64,000 bases of DNA, taken from assembly GCA_964007475.1 (NCBI GenBank), contig OZ023273.1, positions 30,057,557 to 30,121,556 on the forward strand. Direction: 5' to 3'. Position numbers and translations under genes: made by a program. The stretch's first letter is position 1; every line of letters starts with the position of its first letter. The DNA comes from Hybos culiciformis (lineage: Eukaryota; Arthropoda; Insecta; Diptera; Hybotidae). Below the pieces are notes generated by a model. That model ran no database searches. It was not told the origin of the DNA and worked only from the letters and a program-made list of their open reading frames with translations. This document shows, one piece after another, positions 13,001 through 22,173 of the stretch.

Positions 13001-16000
13001 CGGAAAAATACCCTTAAAAGTAAATTGTTTAATAATAGATAGATTGGAGATTTTAATTTTAACCATAAGTTAACGAAATATTATGTGGTGAAGAATTATT
13101 GAAAAATAATTCTTTCTATGTTTTTCATCAAACATTGATTATATACTTTTTTTATTTAAACTTTTTCTATATTTTTCAAATAGAAAATAGATGCATTATT
13201 GCTAAACCAATTTATTATTGCATTCTGAAGTAAAAATGCATTGATCATAAGAGCATCATATCGCATGGTATTGCATGACAAAGAATTCTTGTATAGTTAT
13301 TGCACTTGTCAATCAACAACAAATTATTATTTAATTTATCATGATCACTTGCTACAAAAAGAAAATCTCAAACATTTTAAATTTCCTTAAAACATTTTAA
13401 ATTTAATTGATTTGCATATGTATCCTAAATAATGCATTTTAGCGCCAAGAATAAGTGAGTGATGGATGACAATCATCAACTTATTATAAAAAAAATTAAT
13501 AGATAATTCTCTGCATTATTTATTTTTCATAGTTTTCCTGGTGTGTGGAACTATTTTTTTACAAGAGATATCTCGTATTATGGATAATAAAATGAAAATA
13601 TATGTAATGTCCTTTTAAATTTTGACTTTATGGCATATTTTTTACCCCGTTCTCCCTCAAAAATAAAAAACGGACTTTATGTTTTCATTAAATATACGTA
13701 CTTCTATCCACTACTAAAATGCTTATAAATATAAAGAACCAGCCAATCGATTTTTATGATTTGACTGCCAAAACATGAACAATCTCGTTCACTTTCACTT
13801 CGACGATAAGTTGAGGTGATATGATTTCGAGTTTTAGAGTTAGAGGTCAAGGGTATAAATAATTTTAATATAAAATATTTAAAAATTTTAAATTGTATAA
13901 TTGGGTAGATTAGTGGAACTTAAAAAAATGGATTAAGATTTGGATTTTGATGAAATTTTTTATGATTTATGGCTAAATGTTATTAGTATAATGATACTGG
14001 AAGGACTCTAAAAAATATATTTAGTCCCGGATTGTGACCAAGATATCTTAAATTTAAACTATCTTAAATCTGGATTCTGAGAACGAGCCTACACTTCATT
14101 TATGAGATGCTATTCTATTTTTTGAGATCAAGTTTCTACTATGTAGATATGTACAATTGTTAATTAAAAATATAGACACCGAAAACGATTCAGATCGTGT
14201 TTCCTCTTATTTATTAAATTATTAACTATCGATCACAAATACACAAGATTAAAACAATTAAAAAGTAAAGAAAAAAAAATCTGTGAATATATAATCAAGA
14301 TTTTAAATAGATTTTATTCAATTATTTTTTTTTAGTATTTATGTACTTTCAATTTCAACATATAAATTTGTTCTCTAAAACTCATTTTGGAAAATAAAAG
14401 AAGTAGTAAACAATTTAATTAGTCGTTTATGTATACATTGTCACTGAAATTATGATGGAAATTTTTCAAAAAAAAAATAAATAAATAAATGAATGTGTTT
14501 TTGACATTTAATCATTATAATTAAGCTTATTGTTCATGCCCTTTTACATAGAAAAAAAGTGATGAAGTAACTTCTGACATTTAAATCTTTTCTATCCCTT
14601 AAATCTTTTTTTTTATGATTTTCTTCTGAGTCTCATATTAAAATACCTGCATTTAATCATTATTCTTCTTTTGTTTTTCTTTTTATGAATCAAATTTGCG
14701 ATTAGAAAATATTATTAAATTACGCATATTTATAATGATCTCTATGATCTTTCATTAATAATTTTGATTAACGCTAAAAAAGAATATTTAGCATTCACTT
14801 GTTAGTTTTTTAATACAATTATTAATTCAATTATAAATATCGTAAGAAATTTTCTGCAAAATAAAATTAGAAGGTTGTAGGTATTACGAAAAAATAAAAT
14901 TTAAACCAAGCTCAATATCATTTTGTAAAAGCATAAAAAACCAGACAATTCTGAAATATTTATTCCAAGATTTAGGGTAGGTTTGTGTTATATAAATCAA
15001 GATATGTCAATAACAACAAAAAATACACGTTAAAATTTAAATAACATTTAAGAACAAAAAACGAAGTTATAAAGGCACACAAGTTGTTGAATATAGTCAA
15101 TGAATATATATAATATTTAGATATTATGATTATTTCACAAATTTATGATTTAAAATTATTTTGTTTTATGGTTTTTCTTCATGTTGATTTTTAAATTTAT
15201 TGCAACAACATTTGTTAATTTTAAAAATGTTTAAAATTAAATAAAAGCTAATATATTAATTTATTATTAGAATATAGTGGACTTAAAAAAATCCCTTGTA
15301 CAGCATCCCCAAAACCAAAGATATTTTTTCGTTGCTGCAACGATTATTCGCGTGGGTTGGGAAAACGGCCCAAAAATGGTTTTTATAGCCGACACGGGAC
15401 TTTATGCAACAAAGTTGTATTGAGGTGTAAATAAAAAATATTATTATAGGAATTTCCTTTCTTGATATTTTATATTTCTAAATGTCTTAATAAATTTGAT
15501 AAGTATTGAAACCGTAAGAAAAACAATGTTCATTGTGATATGATAACTCGTGCGATTCTAATTATCGGTGTGAGCACATTCGTAAGCCGCAATGTAAATA
15601 AATGATGCGAATAAATCTTGAGGCTGCCACAACGAAATAGTAGTTTTGATCGGTTGATGCTTATGAACTCAAATATACAAAAAATTCTTTGAAAAATAAT
15701 TAATTTATTCCCCACTAAGGTTTCTTTAATTTTTTGATACATTAAATATGTACTTAATATGTTCTTATATATAAATGATAACTTGATAACAAAACAAAAG
15801 AAAAATAATAACAAAACAAAGTGATGATTATTTAATGATAAAAATAAAGGAAATACAGAATTTATTTTAATTACTTCTAAAATTATTTAATTATTAAATG
15901 AATAAATTTGAAATAGATTAAAAATGTGTTCTTCTTTTTTGTTTTGTCAATAAAAACTTTTTAGAACTCTTTTTTTTTCTAATAATTTATAAACGAAATT

Positions 16001-16321
16001 TATAACTTTAATCTATAACTTCAATTAGAAAGAAAAAATAAATGCAATAAAAAGATAATCAAAATTATATAAATACCGGAAACACTCTGTATTTATTAAG
16101 AAATATTTGTGTTTGGATGAATGAAAAATAATAATCATCACCCTATATTCGTTTTTAGAAACGGTTCGTTAAAAAATGTTTTTCCGACTTTTAGTTTCAT
16201 TTTTTTTGGTTAGTAGCCAAAAAGTCAATATTATTTTGAAAAATTATAAAAATATATTAAATGTCTTTAAAATACAAATCTTACCAATTAATAAAAATGA
16301 TAAAATATATCCTTTTAACAT
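824..16321 (-). CDS. Alpha-carbonic anhydrase, secreted or membrane-anchored; eight exons, complete
   Basis: Spliced minus-strand gene of 365 codons: join of 16285-16321, 8629-8691, 8387-8545, 8213-8330, 2870-2928, 2516-2808, 1307-1439 and 824-1059. All junctions are GT-AG and all phases match. Alpha-CAs hydrate CO2 to bicarbonate at a zinc ion. Seen here: signal peptide at residues 1-12 (MLKGYILSFLLI); zinc ligands H113 and H115 (motif QIHFHW) and H132 (MHLVH); E119; proton-shuttle H85 (NNGHT); substrate threonines T220/T221 (SLTTPPC). The site therefore looks fully catalytic, not a CA-related protein. C42 and C224 sit where extracellular CAs (IV, IX, XII types) form a disulfide. Sequons at N139 and N142 fit a secreted protein. 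Residues beyond about 290 are an Asp/Lys-rich tail ending in a short hydrophobic stretch, possibly a GPI signal (inference). An AATAAA lies on this strand at 565-570. Confidence 0.93.
1307..1439 (-). CDS. Carbonic anhydrase exon 7
   Basis: 133 nt, phase 0 in, phase 1 out at a GTGAAA donor. Begins L-E-M-F and includes N-Y-R plus a basic R-R-V motif, as at the C-terminal end of CA domains, then a run of acidic residues leading into the tail. Confidence 0.88.
2516..2808 (-). CDS. Carbonic anhydrase exon 6 (active-site threonine, disulfide Cys)
   Basis: 293 nt, phase 1 in, phase 0 out at a GTTAGT donor. Encodes the hydrophobic strand V-V-L-A-V-L-Y and the S-L-T-T-P-P-C-S-E active-site loop. The open frame upstream of the acceptor is intron read-through, not an alternative start. 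Confidence 0.94.
2870..2928 (-). CDS. Carbonic anhydrase exon 5 (third zinc ligand)
   Basis: 59 nt, phase 2 in, phase 1 out. Encodes Y-P-L-E-M-H-L-V-H with the third zinc histidine, followed by two N-glycosylation sequons. Too short to be found by ORF length, but the motif and both splice sites are clear. Confidence 0.92.
2929..8212. other. Carbonic anhydrase intron 4 (5.3 kb)
   Basis: AT-rich intron with A/T homopolymers. The only structure I noticed is the small inverted repeat at 4686-4770, with a 14-bp poly-C run just before it at about 4630-4643. No coding exon recognised on either strand. Confidence 0.6.
4686..4770. repeat. Short inverted repeat with CCGGTAAATGT ends
   Basis: 85 bp starting CCGGTAAATGT and ending with its exact reverse complement ACATTTACCGG; the next bases inward also pair partly. 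A further CGGTAAATGTACG lies about 70 bp upstream in direct orientation. Possibly a tiny MITE remnant; family unknown. Confidence 0.5.
8213..8330 (-). CDS. Carbonic anhydrase exon 4 (first two zinc ligands)
   Basis: 118 nt, phase 1 in, phase 2 out. Contains Q-I-H-F-H-W and S-E-H-T, giving two of the three zinc histidines and the conserved glutamate. Short 56-bp intron upstream; 5.3 kb intron downstream. Confidence 0.93.
8387..8545 (-). CDS. Carbonic anhydrase exon 3 (proton-shuttle His)
   Basis: 159 nt, phase 1 to 1. Encodes the conserved run W-G-x-x-C-x-x-x-x-x-x-Q-S-P-I and ends with N-N-G-H-T, which carries the proton-shuttle histidine. Donor GTAAGA. Confidence 0.93.
8629..8691 (-). CDS. 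Carbonic anhydrase exon 2
   Basis: 63 nt, phase 1 to phase 1. Encodes the start of the mature protein with the WTYPD motif, the usual N-terminal W-x-Y element of alpha-CAs. Acceptor is a pyrimidine tract plus CAG, donor is GTAAAC. Confidence 0.88.
9433..9498. repeat. Direct duplication of a 30-bp unit
   Basis: A 30-bp unit (9433-9462, beginning GTTTTAATAC and ending CCACGGAAT) is repeated exactly at 9469-9498 after a 6-bp spacer, a period of 36 bp. The perfect identity suggests a recent local duplication. Confidence 0.9.
9910..11165. repeat. Array of four imperfect about 225-bp units, probably a transposon-derived repeat
   Basis: A GC-richer block in an AT-rich intron. The same series of short motifs recurs: TGAAATTTTGAA, then GATGGTTATAGGGTAC, then TTTTGATCCGA, then CCCCGACGGGG, then AGAAGCCGGTTT, then GCGTTGGACCCGAA. 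Anchor positions of the second motif are about 9977, 10453, 10675 and 10903, so the last three are spaced about 225 bp. The opening ACCGATTTGGCTGAAA next to a CTCTG/CTGTC-rich microsatellite is a combination often seen in insect dispersed repeats; a Helitron-type origin is possible but unproven. Confidence 0.65.
10291..10377. repeat. Minisatellite, about eleven copies of TTTCTCTG
   Basis: Uninterrupted 8-bp tandem repeat with strong pyrimidine/purine strand asymmetry, at the head of the second unit of the repeat array. Ends into CGTCTGTCC. Confidence 0.95.
13660..13860. repeat. Old dispersed repeat, uninterrupted copy
   Basis: Similar to the two sequences flanking the retrotransposon at 17.4 and 20.0 kb. 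Shared blocks are TATGTTTTCATTAAAT, CCAATCRATTTTT, TGCCAAAACATG, then a C-rich CTCATTCAC-like segment, then a GAGTTAGA block. It therefore serves as the empty-site version of the split copy. Class unknown. Confidence 0.7.
16285..16321 (-). CDS. Carbonic anhydrase exon 1 (signal peptide)
   Basis: ATG plus 12 codons of hydrophobic leader, ending in phase 1 at a strong GTAAGA donor. The start is chosen because the leader is a plausible signal peptide and has A at -3. The exon is separated from exon 2 by 7.6 kb, so it is inferred from frame, donor quality and leader chemistry rather than from homology alone. Confidence 0.75.
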
Positions 16322-17316
16322 GTTACGTAATTATCGCCTTTAGAAAACAAATAAAAACAAAATATAAATATAATTAAGATTTCAAAAAAAAAAATTTAAT
16401 ATTTATGTATGAATTAAAATTAAAAGAAATTTGTAAATATTTTTTTTTTGTGCCTTAAATGGCACAATTTAAATTAAAATACACTTTTTTTTTTAAGTAT
16501 CATTGAATTAATTTTGTCAAACAGAAATTATAAATGTAATTTTTAACATCGATCAAATATATTTTCTATTAAGGAAAAAGTTTTAATTCTGTCCCATTTG
16601 AATGATATAATTTTCTTCTTCTTTTTTTTTTATTTTACTTTAATGTTGAAATTTTCATTTAAAAATTGATGTTATATTTTTGGCTTACTTTTTTCCCACA
16701 AAAAAAAATAAAGCGAAAATATTCGCGCAGCGCACTTTTGAACAATTTTGTAAAAATATTAAATTTTTTTTTAGAGATTCAGCATTAATCTATATATAAT
16801 GTTTATATATAGTTTTCTGATGAACTGTGTGTTCTAAATCCGGCAAAATACTAAATTTAATTTTCTTCTTCTACTGTATGATAAATATAAGTTTTTTTTT
16901 TCTTTTTTTTTTTTGCAATTATATTTTAGAATAGAATAGAAAATAAAAAATTAAATTAAAAAAAAAAAAAAAACAAGAGTATACGGACATTCGGTGAGTA
17001 AAAATTATATCTATGCATGTGTATAGTATAATTAAAAGAAGACTTAATGTATATTATTATTTTACGGTTTTCATTCAACACAAAATGTGTTAGAAGAATT
17101 GAATCTTAAAAAATTGTAAACAGTTAATAATTAAGTTTAAGATATTATTTTCATTAAGAAATCAAAGAGATAACTTTTGCACGAAAATTGAAATTGAAAT
17201 GAATGATCATCGTGTCTATTTGTTTTTTTGTTAGAAGCCATACTCTTCTAGCTATTTAGCTGCTTGAACTCAGTCAATTAGATTAAGTGTTTGTTCTAAT
17301 TATATCCAGTTACGAA

Positions 17317-17470
17317 CTATATGCGGTTCCCACCTTTTAAAATTTTCAAACACATACTTAAAATTTTTTGATATTTTTTTTAGCAGCCTGAAAATACGGA
17401 TTATGTATATGTTTTCATTAAATGTCCATCAGCCACCAACAGGCTTTTAAGTTATAAACAATCCAATCAA
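17317..17470. repeat. Left half of a dispersed repeat split by the retrotransposon
   Basis: Matches the left half of the 13.66-13.86 kb repeat up to CCAATCAATTTTT, where the retrotransposon tail begins. Near its outer edge is CTATATGCGGTTCCCACC, similar to the reverse complement of GTGGGAACTACTCTATAG at about 20217-20234, which suggests the host repeat had terminal inverted repeats. Confidence 0.55.
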
Positions 17471-17686
17471 TTTTTTATTTATTTATTTATTTATTTATTA
17501 CAAATGCTTAATACAAGCGAAAAAAAAAAAATCCTTATAATAACATTAAAAAAAAATAAAAAACAAAATATACAATAATAATACAATAATATAAAAAAAA
17601 AATAAAAATAAAATAATAATAAACAAAAATTATATAATAATTAAAATATATGTAAGTAAATACTATAATAATATATATTGCACAAA

Positions 17687-19891
17687 TTAATTTGAACTAG
17701 CTAAAATATAAAATTGAGTTTTAAAAGAAGGACTATCGAAACTATTTGTTTGAAGTACAAAGTGAAATCTGTTATAAATTTTGAACATGGAGCTTAGTGG
17801 GCTATTTTGACCATAGTTGGTTCTTGAAAATTTGATATAAATAACATCGGAATTTCTAAGGCTACGTGACGGAACATTAAAAAATAAGTTAGACATTAAA
17901 CAGCTACTTGTCATCTTGCCCTCGATAACCTTGTGGATAAAACTGAACGACAAATAAGCCCTTCTACTCTCTAGACTTGGAAGATTGACAAGTTGAAGTC
18001 TGTCAGAATACGGAGGTAAATTAAGGTTGTTCTGCCAATTAAGGCGCCTCAAAGCAAAACGAAGAAAATTTTTCTGGACAGATTCAAGTCTAGAGATATG
18101 AATACCATAAAATGGATTCCAGACTTGGCAAGAATATTTTAAAATAGGACGGACAAAAGAGGAATAAAGAAGCTTCATGACATAAGGATCACTGAATTCT
18201 CTCGATTGCCGTTTAATAAAACCAAGAATACGAAGAGCTTTATTCACTACAAAATCGATATGTTTAACAAAGTTCAATTTTTCATCCAACAAAACTCCAA
18301 GATCAGTGGTTTCTGCAATTCTTGTCAATGAAGAGGATTGAATAGTATATTGAAAATCAATTTTGCTTTTTTTCCTAAAGAAGGACATAGAGTGAAATTT
18401 ATTAACATTTAAAAGAAGATTATTTGACGTACACCAATTACAAAATGAGTTGATGTCATTTTGTAAATCAATACAATCAGAATAGGAAGATATAGCTTTA
18501 AAAATTTTTGCATCATCTGCATAAATAAGAACTTCTGACGAATTTAAAATATTCGGAAGATCATTAATAAATAAAATGAAGAAAATAGGACCCAGATGGC
18601 TACCTTGAGGGACACCACAATTTACTAAAAATGGCGTAGACAGGAAATTATTAAATGAAACTTGATAATAGCGATTGGATAAGTAATCAGCTATCCATTC
18701 CACAAAACCTGAGTGAAAACCCATTTTGTCTAATTTATAAATTAGGCTTTTGTGGCATAGTTTATCAAAAGCTTTTGAAAAATCTGTAAAAATACAGTCG
18801 ACATAATAACCGGAAAGAAATTTAGTGTTACAAAAAGACGTGAAGTCTAAAAGGTTGGTGGAAGTTGACTTACCACGTACAAAACCGTGCTGCCTATCCG
18901 AAATGATGGGCTTGATATAAAATTGGAGGTTCTCAGAAATGATTGACTCGAATAGTTTAGGTAAAGAAGATAAGCGGGCAATAGGCCTATAATTCTGAAT
19001 ATCTCTTTTATTAGATTTTTTATGAAGGGGAATAATGTAGGATATTTTCCAAATAGAAGGGAAACTACACAGTGAAATGGACATATTAAATAAAGAATAA
19101 AGTGGCTCAATTAATTTGTCCGCACATCTTATTAAGAATGAAGTAGGAATGCCATCCGGTCCTACAGTATTAGTATTTTTTAGTTTTTGAATATGCTTCA
19201 AAATTTCAGGTTTTGAAATACTGAAATTAAAATTAGAAAGAAAAGTATACGTATTGACAGAGTCGAGATTAGGCAGGCTTGAAGAAGGAGATGCCTCGAA
19301 AGAAGATTTGAAAAAATCAGCAAAAAGATTAGCAATAATGAAATTATTGTCACTACTGACATCGTTATAATGGAGAGTTGTTGGATATGAAGATGAACCT
19401 CTTTTTAAATTAACAAAATTCCAAAATTCTTTTGGATTTAATTTTAGATCATTTTGGAGATTAAGCAAAAAATTAGAATGACAAACATTACATAGCCTTC
19501 GAAAATCCTCCTTAACACATAAATACTGAGTCAGTGTAGACTCATTTCTGGCATTACAATATGTTTTCCATAACATATTACGCTTGTTTCTGAGAGATCT
19601 CAACGCATCCGTATACCATGGCGGAGAGAAATTACGAATGCGATTCGATTTAAATGGAACAAATTCAAGAAATAATTTGAAAATTTTTGAGTAAAAGCTT
19701 TTAGTAGCCTGCTCCATGTTAACAGTATGTAAAAAATTCCAGTCTATAAGACTGAGAGAATTATTCATTCCCATGAAATCGGCTTTACTAAAGTTAAAGG
19801 AATAACTGTTTTCCGACAATAAGTCATTCGAAGAAAAATCAATATCTAAACAAATAATAAGAGCAGGATGGTGTATTTCCTCAGGAAGCAA
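17687..19891 (-). CDS. Reverse transcriptase of the non-LTR element (5'-truncated ORF2-like)
   Basis: Open for 734 codons with no stop or frameshift. In order: end of the endonuclease domain (I-H-H-P-A-L), a linker, then RT motifs G-P-D-G-I-P, N-Y-R-P-I, Q-H-G-F, D-F-S-K-A-F-D, G-V-P-Q-G-S-H-L-G-P and the catalytic Y-A-D-D (18512-18523), followed by the thumb region. The frame stays open upstream of 19891 into the duplicated 5' junction, so the listed start is only nominal. The protein copies element RNA at the nicked target. Lack of stops suggests a fairly recent insertion. The copy itself cannot be autonomous because most of the endonuclease is missing. Confidence 0.9.
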   Translation of the reverse strand: MLPEEIHHPALIICLDIDFSSNDLLSENSYSFNFSKADFMGMNNSLSLIDWNFLHTVNMEQATKSFYSKIFKLFLEFVPFKSNRIRNFSPPWYTDALRSLRNKRNMLWKTYCNARNESTLTQYLCVKEDFRRLCNVCHSNFLLNLQNDLKLNPKEFWNFVNLKRGSSSYPTTLHYNDVSSDNNFIIANLFADFFKSSFEASPSSSLPNLDSVNTYTFLSNFNFSISKPEILKHIQKLKNTNTVGPDGIPTSFLIRCADKLIEPLYSLFNMSISLCSFPSIWKISYIIPLHKKSNKRDIQNYRPIARLSSLPKLFESIISENLQFYIKPIISDRQHGFVRGKSTSTNLLDFTSFCNTKFLSGYYVDCIFTDFSKAFDKLCHKSLIYKLDKMGFHSGFVEWIADYLSNRYYQVSFNNFLSTPFLVNCGVPQGSHLGPIFFILFINDLPNILNSSEVLIYADDAKIFKAISSYSDCIDLQNDINSFCNWCTSNNLLLNVNKFHSMSFFRKKSKIDFQYTIQSSSLTRIAETTDLGVLLDEKLNFVKHIDFVVNKALRILGFIKRQSREFSDPYVMKLLYSSFVRPILKYSCQVWNPFYGIHISRLESVQKNFLRFALRRLNWQNNLNLPPYSDRLQLVNLPSLESRRAYLSFSFIHKVIEGKMTSSCLMSNLFFNVPSRSLRNSDVIYIKFSRTNYGQNSPLSSMFKIYNRFHFVLQTNSFDSPSFKTQFYILASSN

Positions 19892-19916
19892 TGAATCGGC
19901 ACAATGATTAACAGAA

Positions 19917-19974
19917 ATAGAAGAGAAATTAATAGAAAAAACGAGATAGAAGAGAAATTAATAGAAAAAACGAG
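19917..19974. repeat. 29-bp tandem duplication at the 5' edge of the LINE
   Basis: Two identical adjacent 29-bp units beginning ATAGAAGAGAAATT and ending AAAAAACGAG. They lie exactly where element sequence meets the flanking repeat, so the duplication may have formed during integration. Confidence 0.9.
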
Positions 19975-20237
19975 ATTTTAATTCTTTAAATGCCAAAACA
20001 TGTGAAATCTCATTCACTCCACCTCGACTAAAAGTTTCATTTCGGGTTCTGGAGTTAGAATGCTTTATTTTAATTTTATAATTGTAGAACAGTGCAAAAT
20101 TTTGAACAAATGTTGGAAATGGAATAAGAATTTCCCACTGGTTGTAAGGAGCTGGAGCATGCATCAAGTTATTTTTCGAGTCAAAAGCATTCAACACGCC
20201 CCAAATGCGTACAGGTGGGAACTACTCTATAGGTGCA
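19975..20237. repeat. Right half of the dispersed repeat split by the retrotransposon
   Basis: Resumes the 13.7 kb repeat from ATTTTAATTCTTTAAATGCC through the CTCATTCAC block and the GAGTTAGAATG block. The outer part contains GTGGGAACTACTC, which pairs with the left half's outer edge. Confidence 0.55.
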
Positions 20238-20370
20238 ACATTTATTTTTTGTTTACTGCTATTAAAAAAGAGTTTATGCTTTTTACACATTAATGTTAGT
20301 TATGATATATGTATGTATAGTAAAATATTTAAATAATATTTGTTTGTTTTATTTCAAATTACAAACAATA

Positions 20371-20422
20371 CATAGTAGTACCATACATAGTAGTACCATT
20401 GATACATAGTAGTACCATTGAT
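20371..20422. repeat. Short tandem repeat ACATAGTAGTACCATT
   Basis: Three near-identical copies of a roughly 16-20 bp unit run directly into the left end of the adjacent MITE, whose own terminus CCATTG is part of the unit. Confidence 0.8.
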
Positions 20423-20635
20423 TGAGAATACATAGATTCTTAGCTTCATACACATTATTTTTGGTATTTTTATGTGAATGTAAATGAATTAGTAAAACAA
20501 AATAAAATACGTGATAATTATCAATATATGAAAAGAATTTTATTTCACCTTCACTAACACCTTCACATAAAAATACCAAAAAAGGCTGAAAAAATGTTTT
20601 ATGAAGCTAAGATTCTATGTATTCTTAATCAATGG
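20415..20635. mobile_element. Foldback MITE, family A, copy 1
   Basis: 221 bp with long terminal inverted repeats (CCATTGATTGAGAATACA on the left, pairing with the right end), continuing inward to GGTATTTTTATGTGAA arms. Flanks read TAGTA on the left and TAATA on the right, a likely 5-bp target duplication with one mismatch. A second copy lies at 35642-35860 with the same internal block AAAATACGTGATAAT. No coding capacity. Confidence 0.88.
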
Positions 20636-21269
20636 TAATACCCAATGGCTTTGAAAATTGGAAATCCAATAAGAAAAGCTGTATATTCTGAGAGCCTTTC
20701 GCGATACTTAAACTATGCTAAGTGCAACCAGCAAATAATTTTTATCACATCATAATTTCAATTAACAACTGATTTATTTACTATTGTATTTATATAAAAT
20801 GTAAGATTAAAATAATGCTAGTTTTAATAAGATAAAATAATTAAGATTTTTATAATAATAATATATAACAAATGATTATTGAAAACTTTCATTATGATCA
20901 CATTGTATTATTTTAAGTTTTTAATTAAATGTAATTTTACATCACAAAACAAACAAATTTTCACACGTTATTAAACTATTGTATCCAAATCGATCTATCT
21001 ACATTTTGATATACTACTTACACTTACACCACACATTTTAAAATCTACACAATGAACATTCTACAAACTGCAACTGCTGATACAAATGGTTCTTCTTTCT
21101 ATTATTTTAATTTAAGTCGTTCATATAACAATGAATGTAAATTTGTTTTTTTTATATACCATTTATTAAAATTTATTAATTATTAATAATATGAAACATG
21201 TTAATCTCACGGAAGACGTTCGGAATTTGTCAGCTTGCAGTAAAAGTTTATAGCTTAAACCGTTTAAGA

Positions 21270-21660
21270 CAGGCCTGGGCAAACTGCGGATCATGAGCCG
21301 CATGCATGTGGCTCAAGAAATTCCTTTTTCTTCATAAATAACTTGCGGCTCAAAAAATTAGTAATTCGTATTCAAATTTTCCAATTGGTTATTAGCTTAT
21401 TACAAAATTAAAAGATTTTTTTTAAAAAGCAAATTAAAAAATCTTTTTTTTACTTCATATGAAATTTAATCTTTATAAAACCTACGATAAATTTTTGAAT
21501 ATCTTTCTTCTCACCAATGTACATAGGCAATACGTATATTCTTTTAATAACAACAATATGGAATATGTTAACATCCCACTTCGCTTTGGTTGGTACGGCT
21601 CTGTCCCTTTTGATGTTTTTTAAAATTGGCTCGCTTAGTGCTTTGAGGTGCCCAGGCCTG
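21270..21660. mobile_element. hAT-like MITE
   Basis: 391 bp with termini CAGGCCTGGGCAAA and its counterpart TGCCCAGGCCTG. Flanks are GTTTAAGA and GTTTAAAC, an 8-bp target duplication with two differences, as expected for hAT transposons. Starts with CAG, and the subterminal region holds GCCGCATG/TGGCTC blocks. No ORF. Confidence 0.85.
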
Positions 21661-21721
21661 GTTTAAACACATATTTACATCAATATACAGTGCCTATATA
21701 TAATATACCTATATAAAATTA

Positions 21722-21763
21722 TTTAATTATATATATATATATATATTATATATATTATCTATA
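21722..21763. repeat. AT dinucleotide microsatellite
   Basis: Imperfect (TA)n tract, likely self-pairing. Confidence 0.8.
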
Positions 21764-22173
21764 AAAAATATAATATTCTTATATATTAACATATTAATAT
21801 AAAAATTTCAATTATTAATATTAAATCTATAAAAATTTAAAAAAAAGTAAGTTCCTACTAAATATATAAATATCTTATAATTAATAAATATTTTTTTTTT
21901 GATTTGCCCGTTTTTCGCGGATTTTGTCACGATTTTCTATGGTTAGTAACGATAAGATTTAAAGTGGGTGAATTTTATGTTTAATTTATAATCTTCGAGG
22001 TTTTTGCTTATTTTTTCGCGATTTTCGCTACTTAGAAACGCTCAGATTTGAAGTGGGTGAATTTTATGTTTAATTTATAATTTACGCGGTTTTTGAGGGT
22101 TTTCCCAGAAACGAAACCTAGCTAGGTCTATTTTTCGCCGCTGTAAGCCCATATATTGTAAATTTACACATAA

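Larger units (their letters stand above)
8692..16284. other. Carbonic anhydrase intron 1 (7.6 kb)
   Basis: Long first intron holding a 36-bp-period duplication (9433-9498), an iterated repeat array (about 9910-11165), an 8-bp minisatellite (10291-10377) and an old dispersed repeat (13660-13860). A slightly GC-richer patch at about 15300-15420 matches nothing I recognise. The rest is plain AT-rich sequence. Confidence 0.6.
17471..19974 (-). mobile_element. 5'-truncated non-LTR (LINE) retrotransposon
   Basis: About 2.5 kb on the minus strand. It has the end of an endonuclease domain, a full reverse-transcriptase region, a 3' UTR and a (TAAA)n tail at 17471-17500 instead of poly(A). The 5' side stops inside the coding frame, the usual result of incomplete target-primed reverse transcription. 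Its 5' edge carries a 29-bp perfect tandem duplication (19917-19945 and 19946-19974). Insertion is into a repeat whose unoccupied copy is at 13.7 kb, near CAATCRATTTT, with a probable short A/T target duplication. The clade looks jockey/CR1-like but I cannot place it. Confidence 0.88.

Noticed and set aside
15300..15420. GC-richer patch in carbonic anhydrase intron 1
   Set aside because: No ORF, no inverted ends and no tRNA-like fold seen; left unassigned.
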